A stretch of 64,000 nucleotides of DNA from Arthrobacter sp. AQ5-05 (GTDB lineage Bacteria; Actinomycetota; Actinomycetes; Actinomycetales; Micrococcaceae), in the NCBI RefSeq assembly GCF_003287975.1, contig NZ_QMKQ01000001.1, forward strand, positions 186,001-250,000. The letters are read 5' to 3'. Position numbers and translations under genes: made by a program. Below, piece after piece: positions 35,602 to 44,888 of this stretch (within the stretch, counting starts at the first letter, position 1; each line of letters begins with the position of its first letter). The notes under the pieces were generated by a model. It did not search any database and was not told the origin of the DNA. It worked only from the letters and a program-made list of their open reading frames with translations.

Positions 35602-36981
35602 CTAACCGTGCAACGGCTTGCCGGCCAGGGCCATTGCGGCCTCGCCAAGCGATTCGTTCTGCGTCGGGTGTGCGTGGATGAGCTGTGCCACATCCTCCGG
35701 GTAGGCTTCCCAGTTCACGATCAGCTGTGCCTCGCCGATCTGTTCGCCGATGCGGCCACCGATGCCGTGAACGCCCACGATCGGGCCGTTCTTGACGCGA
35801 ACCATCTTGATCAGGCCGCTGGTGCCCAGGATGGAGGACTTGCCGTTGCCGGCAAGGTTGTACTCGGTGACCTCGATCTGGTCGTCACCGAACTTGGCCT
35901 TGGCCGCCGGCTCGGAGTAGCCAACCGAAGCGATCTCCGGTTCGCAGAAGGTGACCTTCGGGATGTTGATGTCCTCGACGACCACCGGGTTCAGGCCGCC
36001 GATTTCCTCTGCGACGAAGATGCCGTGCTGGTAGCCGCGGTGCGCAAGCTGGACGCCCGGGACGATGTCGCCGATGGCGTAGATGTTGCCCACGCCGGTG
36101 TGGCAGCGCTCGTTGGCGAGCACGAAGCCGCGGTCCATCGGGATGCCCTGCTCTTCGTAGCCCAGGTTCGCGGTGACCGGGCCACGGCCAACTGCAACCA
36201 GCACGATCTCGGCCTCGAGGACCTTGCCGTCGGCCAGGGAGACCTTGACGCCGTTGGCGTCCTGCTCGACCTTTTCGAAGAAGACGCCGGTGTTGAACTT
36301 GATGCCGCGCTTCTTGAAGGCACGCTCCAGGTTCTTGATGATCGAGGGATCCTCGTTCGGAACCAGGGAGGGCAGGCCCTCAACGATGGTCACCTCGACG
36401 CCGAAGGACTTCCACACGGAAGCGAACTCGACGCCGATGACGCCGCCGCCGAGCACGATGGCGCTCTTCGGAAGGGTGTCCATGTTCAGCGCCTCGGTGC
36501 TGGTGAGGATGCGTCCGCCGATTTCCAGGCCAAAGGTCTTGGACTCGGAGCCGGTGGCGAGGATGATGTTCTTGCCCTTGTAGGCGACACCGTCAACGTC
36601 GATGGTGTCCTGGGAGACCAGGCGGCCGTTACCTTCGATAACGGTGACCTTCTTCATCTTCAGCAGGCCGGTCAGGCCCTTGTACTTGCCGGCGACAATA
36701 TTGTCCTTGTAGCTGCGCACGGCGCCGAGGTCAATCGACTCAAGGGTGGTGTTGATGCCGTACTTGGCACCTTCGCGGGCATTCTCGGCCAGTTCGGCCG
36801 AGTGCAGGTACGCCTTGGTGGGGATGCAACCCCAGTGCAGGCAGGTGCCACCAAGCTTGGCCTTCTCAATCAAGCCGACGGTGAAACCCAGCTGGACGGC
36901 GCGCAATGCTGCCGAGTAGCCGGCGGAACCGCCGCCGAGAATGAGGATGTCGAATTCTTGCGCTGCTGCCGATTCGGCCAC
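35602..36981 (-). CDS. lpdA: Dihydrolipoyl dehydrogenase (E3)
   Basis: FAD flavoprotein that reoxidises dihydrolipoamide in 2-oxo acid dehydrogenase complexes. 459 residues. N-terminal FAD site ILILGGGSAGYSAALRA, redox disulfide Cys47/Cys52 in GGTCLHWGCIPTKA, NAD site VLGGGVIGVEFASVW, second FAD motif NIYAIGDIVPG, and the C-terminal His-Glu pair in HAHPTQNESL. GTG start with GAGGGAG ribosome-binding site. It lies between pepA and sucB. An 8-bp hairpin sits in its leader. Confidence 0.97.
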   Translation of the reverse strand: MAESAAAQEFDILILGGGSAGYSAALRAVQLGFTVGLIEKAKLGGTCLHWGCIPTKAYLHSAELAENAREGAKYGINTTLESIDLGAVRSYKDNIVAGKYKGLTGLLKMKKVTVIEGNGRLVSQDTIDVDGVAYKGKNIILATGSESKTFGLEIGGRILTSTEALNMDTLPKSAIVLGGGVIGVEFASVWKSFGVEVTIVEGLPSLVPNEDPSIIKNLERAFKKRGIKFNTGVFFEKVEQDANGVKVSLADGKVLEAEIVLVAVGRGPVTANLGYEEQGIPMDRGFVLANERCHTGVGNIYAIGDIVPGVQLAHRGYQHGIFVAEEIGGLNPVVVEDINIPKVTFCEPEIASVGYSEPAAKAKFGDDQIEVTEYNLAGNGKSSILGTSGLIKMVRVKNGPIVGVHGIGGRIGEQIGEAQLIVNWEAYPEDVAQLIHAHPTQNESLGEAAMALAGKPLHG

Positions 36982-37049
36982 GTGAACGCTCCCTCGTTAA
37001 GAGTTGTGGCCAACGTGGTGGTCGGCCATGGTGTGTTGGGGTGATTCCA

Positions 37050-37070
37050 CGCGCCCGTGTTGCGGGCGCG
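37050..37070 (-). other. Hairpin in the lpdA leader
   Basis: CGCGCCCG-N5-CGGGCGCG, perfect 8-bp stem, about 70 nt upstream of the lpdA GTG. No T-run on the minus strand. Possible leader structure or weak terminator. Confidence 0.4.
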
Positions 37071-37187
37071 GAGAAACTGTAATGCAAGTGATCTATCAGA
37101 GTTACCTTAGCCCCATGAAACCGACAGAGCCACCTGCCGTGATGCACATTGCCGTCAACTGTGACGGGTTACACAACGCCGGGGAGA

Positions 37188-37215
37188 AACGGAAAAGTCC
37201 CGGAAAAACCCCGGC
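37188..37215 (-). terminator. Possible weak terminator after pepA
   Basis: GCCGGGG (37188-37194) and CCCCGGC (37209-37215) 36 nt downstream of the pepA stop; the loop is A/T-rich on one strand. Confidence 0.35.
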
Positions 37216-37250
37216 ATTGTGCACGCCTCGTCCATGGGGGGCAGGTGGGA

Positions 37251-38765
37251 CTACTTTCCTGCGGCCATTTCCTCGGCGAGGGTAACCAGGGTGCGCACCG
37301 AGGATCCGGTGGCGTTCTTGTGGGTGTATCCGTAGGCTGCCTGCTCGTTGAAGGCCGGGCCGGCGATGTCCAGGTGGGCCCACGGGATCTTCACGCCGTC
37401 GACCTCGCCGACGAACTCGTTGAGGAACACCGCGGCGGTCATCATCCCGCCCATCCGCTCGCCGATGTTGGCCAGGTCGGCAACCTGCGAGTCGATGCTC
37501 GGGCGCAGTTCCTCGGGCATCGGCATGGCCCAGGCGGTTTCGCCGGCCCGGTCCGCGGCGGCGACCACCGCATCGCGCAACGTGTCGTCGCCCATGACAC
37601 CGGTGGTGCGGTGGCCCAGGGCCACGACCTGCGCGCCGGTCAGCGTGGCGACGTCGATGATCGCATCGGGCTTCTCGTTGCTCGCTGCCACCAGGCCGTC
37701 GGCCATGACCAGGCGGCCCTCGGCGTCGGTGTTGAGCACCTCGACGGTCTTGCCGCCAAACATGGTGATCACATCGCCCGGACGGGTCGAGGCTCCGCCG
37801 GGCATGTTCTCGGCCATGCAGAGCCATGCGGTGACCTTGATCGGCAGGCCCAGCTCGGCAATCGCAACGATGGCCTGGTTGATGGTCGCGGCGCCGGCCA
37901 TGTCGTTCTTCATCAGGTGCATGCCGGCGGCAGGCTTGATGGAGATGCCGCCGGTGTCGAAGGTGATGCCCTTGCCGACCAGGGCCAGGTGCTTGGTGGC
38001 CTTGGCGGGGGAGTACTCGATCTTGACCAGGCGCGGTCCACGCTCCGAACCGCCGCCCACGCCGATCAGGCCGCCGTAGCCGTCCTTTTCGAGCTTCTTG
38101 TCATCGAGCACGGTGACCTTCAGCGGCAGGCCCTTGGCGTTGTCCTTGACCGCCTGGGCGAAGGACTCCGGGAAGAGCACGTTCGGTGCGGTGTTGACCA
38201 GATCGCGGGTGGCGCGCACGGTGCGGCCCAGGATCGCGGCACGCTTCAGCGCGGCCGGCAGATCCTTGTCCGCGGAGGCTGCGGTGGCGATGACGGCCTC
38301 GCCCAGCGGCAGCTTCTTGGCCGGGGTGGAACGGTGGTTGTTGAACTGGTAGGCGCCCAGGGCTACGCCCTCGGCAACGGCCGCGGCCTGTCCCACGGTG
38401 GCCGCCGGCAGGGCGAAGAGCACGGTGGGCACGCCGGCGAGCTGGCGCGTGGCGGAACCGGCGGCCCGGCGCAAGGCTTCCTCGGTCAGCGTGGATTCCT
38501 CGAAGGTACCCAGGCCGGCGAACGCCAGGGTCTCGGCCTTGGTCTCTGCGGTGGCGGGCAGGCGGACCAGTTCATCGGCGGCACCGGTGATGTTCAGGGC
38601 GGCCAGGGAACCCTGGAGGGATTCGGTGACCTTGGCGCTGAAGGGCGAGGCCACCAGAACCGGACCGTCGGTGCCCTTGGCGACACCAAGAACCAGTGCG
38701 CCGGCACTGATGCGCTTGATGTCGGTGGAGACAGCGGTCAGCTTGAGATCCATGGAGTTGATCAC
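37251..38765 (-). CDS. pepA: Leucyl aminopeptidase (M17 family)
   Basis: Bimetal cytosolic exopeptidase, about 504 residues. Metal and active-site motifs: VGKGITFDTGGISIKPAAGMHLMKNDMAGA (contains the metal-binding Lys and Asp) and VLNTDAEGRLVMADGL (the NTDAEGRL signature). The N-terminal domain is the M17 macro-like fold. I place the start at GTG 38765, which has AGGAA 7 nt upstream; ATG 38753 is an alternative with no ribosome-binding site. It precedes lpdA on the same strand with a 269-nt gap. Confidence 0.94.
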   Translation of the reverse strand: MINSMDLKLTAVSTDIKRISAGALVLGVAKGTDGPVLVASPFSAKVTESLQGSLAALNITGAADELVRLPATAETKAETLAFAGLGTFEESTLTEEALRRAAGSATRQLAGVPTVLFALPAATVGQAAAVAEGVALGAYQFNNHRSTPAKKLPLGEAVIATAASADKDLPAALKRAAILGRTVRATRDLVNTAPNVLFPESFAQAVKDNAKGLPLKVTVLDDKKLEKDGYGGLIGVGGGSERGPRLVKIEYSPAKATKHLALVGKGITFDTGGISIKPAAGMHLMKNDMAGAATINQAIVAIAELGLPIKVTAWLCMAENMPGGASTRPGDVITMFGGKTVEVLNTDAEGRLVMADGLVAASNEKPDAIIDVATLTGAQVVALGHRTTGVMGDDTLRDAVVAAADRAGETAWAMPMPEELRPSIDSQVADLANIGERMGGMMTAAVFLNEFVGEVDGVKIPWAHLDIAGPAFNEQAAYGYTHKNATGSSVRTLVTLAEEMAAGK

Positions 38766-39176
38766 GAAACGATTCCTGTTCGTTGGATGTGTACATGCAC
38801 GTCGAATGCCCATGCATCGAAGGAGCCGAAACGGCCGCGTGTTCCCGGGGTTCCCGGGACGCAAACGCCGATTGGCCTTTATCGATCGTATCGCTGAGAC
38901 CGAGCCCACAGCGCATCGGCGGGGCAACCGGCCTAGAATCGGAGTCGGGCCACGGGAAGAAAACGGCTTCCGAAGCGGTTGACCACTTCAGTAGGCAACC
39001 GAACGAATCATCTTTGGGTTCACCCGGCCCCGCACCAACCCACGGCATTCCTGGAGTTTGCGCCGCACCGATTCGGTCGCTGCAGCAAGGAAGTCCGGGG
39101 CCGCCCGAAGGCCTTGGCGTTCGGGCGGCGGTGCGGCCGGCGTAACCCATGACGCAACCTGAAAGGAGCAGCGGCA
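38766..39176. other. 411-nt gap between divergent pepA and the PAC2 gene
   Basis: No convincing gene in either direction: the short open frames here have no homology-like pattern and no ribosome-binding site. It should contain the promoters of both flanking genes. The only clear structure is a terminator-like hairpin at 39100-39129. Confidence 0.6.
39100..39129 (+). other. 10-bp hairpin upstream of the PAC2 gene
   Basis: GCCGCCCGAA / TTCGGGCGGC, perfect, 10-nt loop, 48 nt before the PAC2 ATG. It sits where no upstream gene needs a terminator, so it may be a leader attenuator or the end of a small RNA. Confidence 0.4.
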
Positions 39177-40112
39177 ATGCTTGACCCCCAATCCCTGATC
39201 AGGTTCGAAGACCACGATCTGGATGCACTCGAGCTTCAGGGCCTTGACCTGCTCATTGGCCTTCGCGGCCACGCGGACGCCGGACACGCGCTGTCCCAGG
39301 TCCGCACCGAACTGCTGGACTCGCTTGAGCCGCGGCTGATCGCCTCCTTCGACATCGACCAGCTGATCAACTACCGCGAACGACGCCCCCAGATTTCCTT
39401 CCTTGGCGACCACTTTGCCGCCTACCAGCCACCGCGCCTGGAGCTGTATCGGCTGACCGACGGGCTGGACCGGGACTTCCTCTTCCTGACCGGGCCCGAA
39501 CCGGACCTGGCCTGGGAACGGGTCACCGCCGCCGTCGTCGCCCTGGTCAAGGCCTTCAACGTGCAATTGGCCGTTTCCTTCGATGCGGTGCCGATGCCGG
39601 TTCCGCACACCCGCCCGTTGGGCGTCACGGCCCACGGCAACCGCAAGGACCTGATCGAGGGGATCTCCACCTGGACCCCCACCGCTGAGCTGCCGGCGAG
39701 CCTGGCCGCCCTCATCGAGGTCAGGCTGATCGAGGCGGGGCGCGACGCGGTGGGGTATTCCATCCACGTTCCGCACTACCTCTCCGAAGCCGAATACCCG
39801 CAGGTCGCCGTCGGCATCCTGGAGTACGTGGGCGCGGCCATGGAACTTGGCCTGCCCACGGACCGCCTGCGCGAGGCCGGCCGCAACCTCGAACCACAGA
39901 TCGCCGAGCAGGTTGCCGCGACCCCGGAAGTGGCTCGGATGGTGGAGAACTTCGAAACACGCTTTGACCAGCACATCCCGGAGATCGAGCGGCGTTCGCT
40001 GCTGGTGACCGCCGACGCCGAGGTCCCCGACGGCGACGAACTCGCCCTGGCCGCGGAGGCATTCCTCTCCGGCTTCCCCGAACAAGGTGGCACGGCTGCC
40101 AAGGAATCCTAG
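39177..40112 (+). CDS. PAC2-family protein
   Basis: 311 residues, AAAGGAG ribosome-binding site. The sequence follows the PAC2 fold (LDLLIGLRGHADAGHALSQVRTELLDSL near the N-terminus, DFLFLTGPEPDLAWERV in the middle, VGYSIHVPHYLSEAEYPQVAVGILEYVGAAM towards the C-terminus). Eukaryotic PAC2 helps assemble proteasomes; actinobacterial members are frequent in proteasome-bearing genomes but their role is not defined, and no proteasome gene is in this window. The stop overlaps the GTG of the following MFS gene. Confidence 0.85.
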   Translation: MLDPQSLIRFEDHDLDALELQGLDLLIGLRGHADAGHALSQVRTELLDSLEPRLIASFDIDQLINYRERRPQISFLGDHFAAYQPPRLELYRLTDGLDRDFLFLTGPEPDLAWERVTAAVVALVKAFNVQLAVSFDAVPMPVPHTRPLGVTAHGNRKDLIEGISTWTPTAELPASLAALIEVRLIEAGRDAVGYSIHVPHYLSEAEYPQVAVGILEYVGAAMELGLPTDRLREAGRNLEPQIAEQVAATPEVARMVENFETRFDQHIPEIERRSLLVTADAEVPDGDELALAAEAFLSGFPEQGGTAAKES

Positions 40113-41431
40113 TGACCAAGGCCGAACACCTCGACTCCGCCCGATCATGGGTGGTGTGGGCAGCCAGCCTCGGCGCCTACCTCATTGCCGTCACTCAGCG
40201 CACCAGCTTTGGCGTGGCCGGGCTGGAGGCCACAGACCGCTTTGATGCCACGGCCTCGATCCTGGCCACCTTCTCAGTGGTGCAACTGGTGGTCTACGCC
40301 GGGCTGCAGATCCCCGTGGGCATCCTGGTGGACCGGTGGGGCCCGCGGGCCATGATCACCGGGGGAGCGGCATTGATGATGGTCGGCCAATTCCTGCTGG
40401 CCATGGCCGATTCGGTCGCCTCCGGCCTGGTGGGAAGGTTCTTCGTCGGAGCCGGGGACGCGATGACGTTCGTCTCGGTGATCCGGCTGCTGCCGATCTG
40501 GTTCTCCGGCTACCGGATCCCCATGCTCACCCAGGTGACGGGCATGATCGGCCAGCTGGGCCAGTTGCTCTCGCTGATCCCGTTCGTGGCCCTGCTTCAC
40601 CTGTGGAGCTGGACCCCGGCGTTCCTCTCCCTTGCAGCCCTGTCCATGGTGGGCTTTGCCCTGGCGCTGGTGCTGGTCAGCAACGGCCCGCGCACCGACG
40701 AGGCACCGCCGGCACAGGTCAAGGCCCGGACGCTTCTGGCCGACGCCTGGCGGGAACCGGGGACCCGGCTGGGGTTCTGGACGCACTTCACCACCCAGTT
40801 CACCACCAACGTCTTCCTGCTGACATGGGGATACCCCTTCCTGGTCTCGGGCCAGGGAATCAGCCCCGCGGTCGCCTCCGGGCTGCTGTCGATCTTCGTG
40901 GTTGTGGCGATGGTGGCCGGCCCGCTGCTCGGTGCTGCAGTGGCCCGATATCCCCACCGCCGCTCGGCGATCGCGTTCAACATCATCGGGATGATCGCAC
41001 TGACCTGGCTCGCGGTGATCCTCTGGCCCGGCCGGGCCCCCATCTGGATGCTGGTCATCCTGATCATCTGCGTCGCCTCGGGCGGGCCGGCATCGATGAT
41101 CGGCTTCGACTTCGTGCGCACCTTCAACCCGGCCCACGTCATTGGCACGGCAACCGGGATCGTGAACGTCGGCGGGTTCCTGGCGGCACTTGTCACCGTC
41201 TACGTGGTGGGCTGGCTGCTGGACATCCAGCAGCGGGCCGCCGGTGCCGGTGCCGAGCTCTACAGCCTCGACGCCTTCAGGTGGGCCCTGTCCTTCCAGT
41301 TCGTGATGATGCTTGGCGGCATCATCGGCATGGTGGTCACCCGCAACAAAGCCCGCCGGGCCATGGCCCTGCGCGGCGAGTACACCCCGCGCAGCCAACG
41401 GCGCCAGGACAACACCCCCGGGAACCGGTAG
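40112..41431 (+). CDS. Major facilitator superfamily transporter
   Basis: 439 residues with about 12 hydrophobic segments. The N-terminal half has the MFS loop motif LVDRWGPRAMI between helices 2 and 3. The centre has a short hydrophilic loop (NGPRTDEAPPAQVKARTLL). The second half contains VVNWGYPFLVSG-like and GGPASMIGFDFVRTFNP segments. Substrate unknown. It is translationally coupled to the PAC2 gene (TAGTG overlap), which suggests joint expression. The C-terminal tail is cytoplasmic and basic. Confidence 0.88.
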   Translation: MTKAEHLDSARSWVVWAASLGAYLIAVTQRTSFGVAGLEATDRFDATASILATFSVVQLVVYAGLQIPVGILVDRWGPRAMITGGAALMMVGQFLLAMADSVASGLVGRFFVGAGDAMTFVSVIRLLPIWFSGYRIPMLTQVTGMIGQLGQLLSLIPFVALLHLWSWTPAFLSLAALSMVGFALALVLVSNGPRTDEAPPAQVKARTLLADAWREPGTRLGFWTHFTTQFTTNVFLLTWGYPFLVSGQGISPAVASGLLSIFVVVAMVAGPLLGAAVARYPHRRSAIAFNIIGMIALTWLAVILWPGRAPIWMLVILIICVASGGPASMIGFDFVRTFNPAHVIGTATGIVNVGGFLAALVTVYVVGWLLDIQQRAAGAGAELYSLDAFRWALSFQFVMMLGGIIGMVVTRNKARRAMALRGEYTPRSQRRQDNTPGNR

Positions 41432-41564
41432 CACCTCCCCGCGGTCCCACCGGCGCCAACGGACGGTCCCTCAACTGTTCCGCACATGCCGCAGGGGCCC
41501 CGGGACGGCCGCATCCACAGTTTCCGGGGTGCACCCTGCCGACCCCTGCCACCGCGAGGGAAAC

Positions 41565-42731
41565 ATGGTGTGCATGACTACTACACCTTCAGCTTCCAGC
41601 TTTTCCTTGGCCAGCCCCGAAGAGGTCTTGGCGTACATTCCCCACGCATTGGGGTTCTACCCGCGCAACGCGGTGGTCCTGTTGATCATGCAGGGACAGA
41701 GCCTGGCCGCGACGCTGCGCGTGGACCTGCCGCGGCCCGAAAACGGGCAGGACCAAGCGGTCCAGTGGGCAGACCAGCTGGTCCAGCTGGTGCACAAGGT
41801 CCCGGATGCCACGGCGGTTTTCATGGCCCTCTACACGGGGCAGGCCCCGGGGGACGGGCATGAATCGCTGCCCAGGCACGAGCTTGTCCGTCGGCTCGCA
41901 CCTTCCCTTGTGCGCTCGGGAATCCGCGTTCGCGATGCCTGGTACGTGGGTTCCAAGCGCTGGCACAGCTATTTCTGCGCCAGTGAAAACTGCTGTCCGG
42001 CCGAGGGCTTTGACCTGCCGGACCTGGCACTGACCGAGACCCACCTGAGGATGGTCGTGGCCGGATCGGCGCCCGAAGAACACATATGGGACGGCAGCGG
42101 AGTGGCCCCGTGGTCCAACAAGGCAACCATCCGGCAGTACGCGGGGATCCTGGTCCAGGAGTACGACGGAAAGGTCCCGCGCGAAACGCTGATCCGGGAT
42201 TGGGCCCAGCTGCTGGAGGCCGCTCCCGTGGCCGCCGAACGCAGGATGCGCACCGACGAGGCGTTTTGTGCCTCGCTCCTGGTGTCGCTCAACGACCGGA
42301 TGGTCCGCGACATCCTTCCCTTCCTGGCCGGACGTGGCGCGGTGCGTGCCGTCGAGGCGCTCAAGGAGGTGAGCCGGGCCGAAGACTTCGGGTCGGCCTC
42401 CCAGGATTTCTCCGACTTCCTGCTGGGAACCTCATCCTGCACCCCGGACTGGGAGCGGATCGATCGGCTCTGGTACTACTGCCGGGACCTGCTGGGAATC
42501 GCCGAAGGCACGGAAACCTCGGCGTTGCTGTGCCTGCTGGGTTGGATCAATTGGGCCAAGGGCAAGGGAAGCTCCGCGCTGAAGCTCTTTGCCACGGCTC
42601 TCGGGAATGACCCGGAATACCGGCTGGCACTGCTCATGAAGAAATTGCTGGAAACCGGCGAGATGCCGGGGTGGGTGGCAGATCCGCAGCGCGCCTGGCG
42701 GCTGCGCCTGGAAGGCCGGCTCAGTGCGTGA
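41565..42731 (+). CDS. DUF4192 domain protein
   Basis: 388 residues from ATG 41565, which follows GAGGG at a correct distance; ATG 41574 is possible. DUF4192 signature region SPEEVLAYIPHALGFYPRNAVVLLIMQG at the N-terminus, followed by RDAWYVGSKRWHSYFC and AEGFDLPDL. The C-terminal third is helical (TETSALLCLLGWINWAKGKGSSALKLF) and resembles a TPR-like ending. The family is actinobacterial and uncharacterised, often located just upstream of the principal sigma factor, as here. Confidence 0.85.
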   Translation: MVCMTTTPSASSFSLASPEEVLAYIPHALGFYPRNAVVLLIMQGQSLAATLRVDLPRPENGQDQAVQWADQLVQLVHKVPDATAVFMALYTGQAPGDGHESLPRHELVRRLAPSLVRSGIRVRDAWYVGSKRWHSYFCASENCCPAEGFDLPDLALTETHLRMVVAGSAPEEHIWDGSGVAPWSNKATIRQYAGILVQEYDGKVPRETLIRDWAQLLEAAPVAAERRMRTDEAFCASLLVSLNDRMVRDILPFLAGRGAVRAVEALKEVSRAEDFGSASQDFSDFLLGTSSCTPDWERIDRLWYYCRDLLGIAEGTETSALLCLLGWINWAKGKGSSALKLFATALGNDPEYRLALLMKKLLETGEMPGWVADPQRAWRLRLEGRLSA

Positions 42732-43026
42732 GCCGCCCGGGCCGGTCCCGTTGGGGAAATTGCATCCGGCACGTGGGCCAGATGAATTCCCTGGTGGTCG
42801 AAACGTGAGACACTGTTAACCAACAGACCCGGTTGGGTTCGTGCTCCATGGCTCTCAAGCCAACACCGTCGAGGTTCTCGATGGGAACAAATGGCGGGAA
42901 AAAGGCGTTCCATTTACTGGACCCTGATTCCCGACTCGCCTCTATTCGGCGGGACGCGGACTTGACAGGGTCATAGTGGTGTTACCGGTAGGTGGCATCG
43001 CGGACGAACCGTGAGAAAGGTATTTC

Positions 43027-44259
<1,233 letters not shown>

Positions 44260-44281
44260 GAACCCGGCCCCAGGGCCAAGG

Positions 44282-44332
44282 AAAGGTGCCGGTGTTGCAT
44301 CCAGCGTTGCTGGGTCGACATCGGCACCTTTT
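44282..44332 (+). terminator. Terminator after sigA
   Basis: Arms AAAGGTGCCG (44282-44291) and CGGCACCTTT (44322-44331) followed by TGC; a second palindrome CCAGC-N3-GCTGG (44301-44313) lies inside. T-rich on both flanks. Confidence 0.82.
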
Positions 44333-44396
44333 GCTTTCCCCGGGTGATGCCCACCCCTCAAGAGCGCCGTGGTACACCGGACTTCCGGCTTAACGC

Positions 44397-44431
44397 CAGC
44401 GGGACCCCGGCTCGATGCCGGGGTCCCGCTG
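44397..44431 (-). terminator. Terminator after the DUF7455 gene
   Basis: 15-bp perfect stem CAGCGGGACCCCGGC / GCCGGGGTCCCGCTG (44397-44411 with 44417-44431), 5-nt loop, 35 nt past the DUF7455 stop. Confidence 0.75.
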
Positions 44432-44465
44432 AAGGGGTCGGTGCGGCCGGTGGCCGGCGACCCGA

Positions 44466-44690
44466 TTAGTCCTCGTCGTCGTAAACGGGCTTCTCGTAGA
44501 GGCGAGCCGTTTCGTCTTGCCATTCATTGGTCAAGGGGCGCAACTTTTCTTCCACGGCGCGTGCGTGGTGTCCGCAGAAGAATAGTTCACCACCGGAGGT
44601 CTCCAATACCGCGCGCACGAAAGCCTGTGCACCGCACCGGTCGCAACGATCGAGTGCAGTCAGCTCTCGGGTTACCGTCGTCGTTGTCAT
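44466..44690 (-). CDS. DUF7455 small zinc-ribbon-like protein
   Basis: 74 residues. Cys-x2-Cys in LDRCDRCGAQAF and Cys-x2-His in LFFCGHHARAVEE suggest a bound zinc. The remainder is charged (LRPLTNEWQDETARLYEKP) and ends in DDED. AAGGAGG ribosome-binding site directly upstream is unusually strong for this window. The family is actinobacterial, usually beside sigA and parE, and without known function. Confidence 0.85.
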   Translation of the reverse strand: MTTTTVTRELTALDRCDRCGAQAFVRAVLETSGGELFFCGHHARAVEEKLRPLTNEWQDETARLYEKPVYDDED

Positions 44691-44825
44691 AATGACCTCC
44701 TTATTCGATGTGTATCCAATACAACCAGCAATCCGGCCGTTTTCTTCTTGAATAATTGCGCTTTCGCTGACCGCGTAGCCCCGGGAGGGGTGAGCTGCCG
44801 CTCACCGGCGGCACGCATCAGCGAA

Positions 44826-44855
44826 TTGACGGGGCCAGAGACTATTGTGGATAGC
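44826..44855 (+). promoter_or_regulatory. Candidate parE promoter
   Basis: TTGACG (44826-44831), 18-nt spacer, GATAGC (44850-44855). It lies 34 nt before the parE GTG, which has its own GAGGAG ribosome-binding site. Confidence 0.35.
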
Positions 44856-44888
44856 GTCGTTCCGACGATTTGAGGAGTTTTAACAACC

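Noticed and set aside
33728-35605. Plus-strand 625-codon frame rich in Cys/Gly/Arg opposite sucB
   Set aside because: Mirror of the Ala/Pro linkers and lipoyl repeats of sucB; apparent CGRG repeats are only the complement of Ala codons.
35608-37044. Plus-strand 478-codon frame opposite lpdA
   Set aside because: Antisense to lpdA; composition Asp/Val/Ala-heavy as expected from the complement of a GC-rich gene.
37090-37120. Possible iron-regulator (DtxR/IdeR-like) box near TTACCTTAGCC
   Set aside because: Only one half resembles the consensus; no palindrome.
38572-39177. Minus-strand frame starting MPLLLSGCVMGYAG that looks like a lipoprotein signal
   Set aside because: It would overlap the PAC2 start and the 5' part of pepA out of frame, has no ribosome-binding site, and the rest of the sequence is not protein-like.
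42476-42913. Minus-strand 145-codon frame between the DUF4192 gene and sigA
   Set aside because: Mostly overlaps the DUF4192 gene; the remainder has no ribosome-binding site and is not protein-like.
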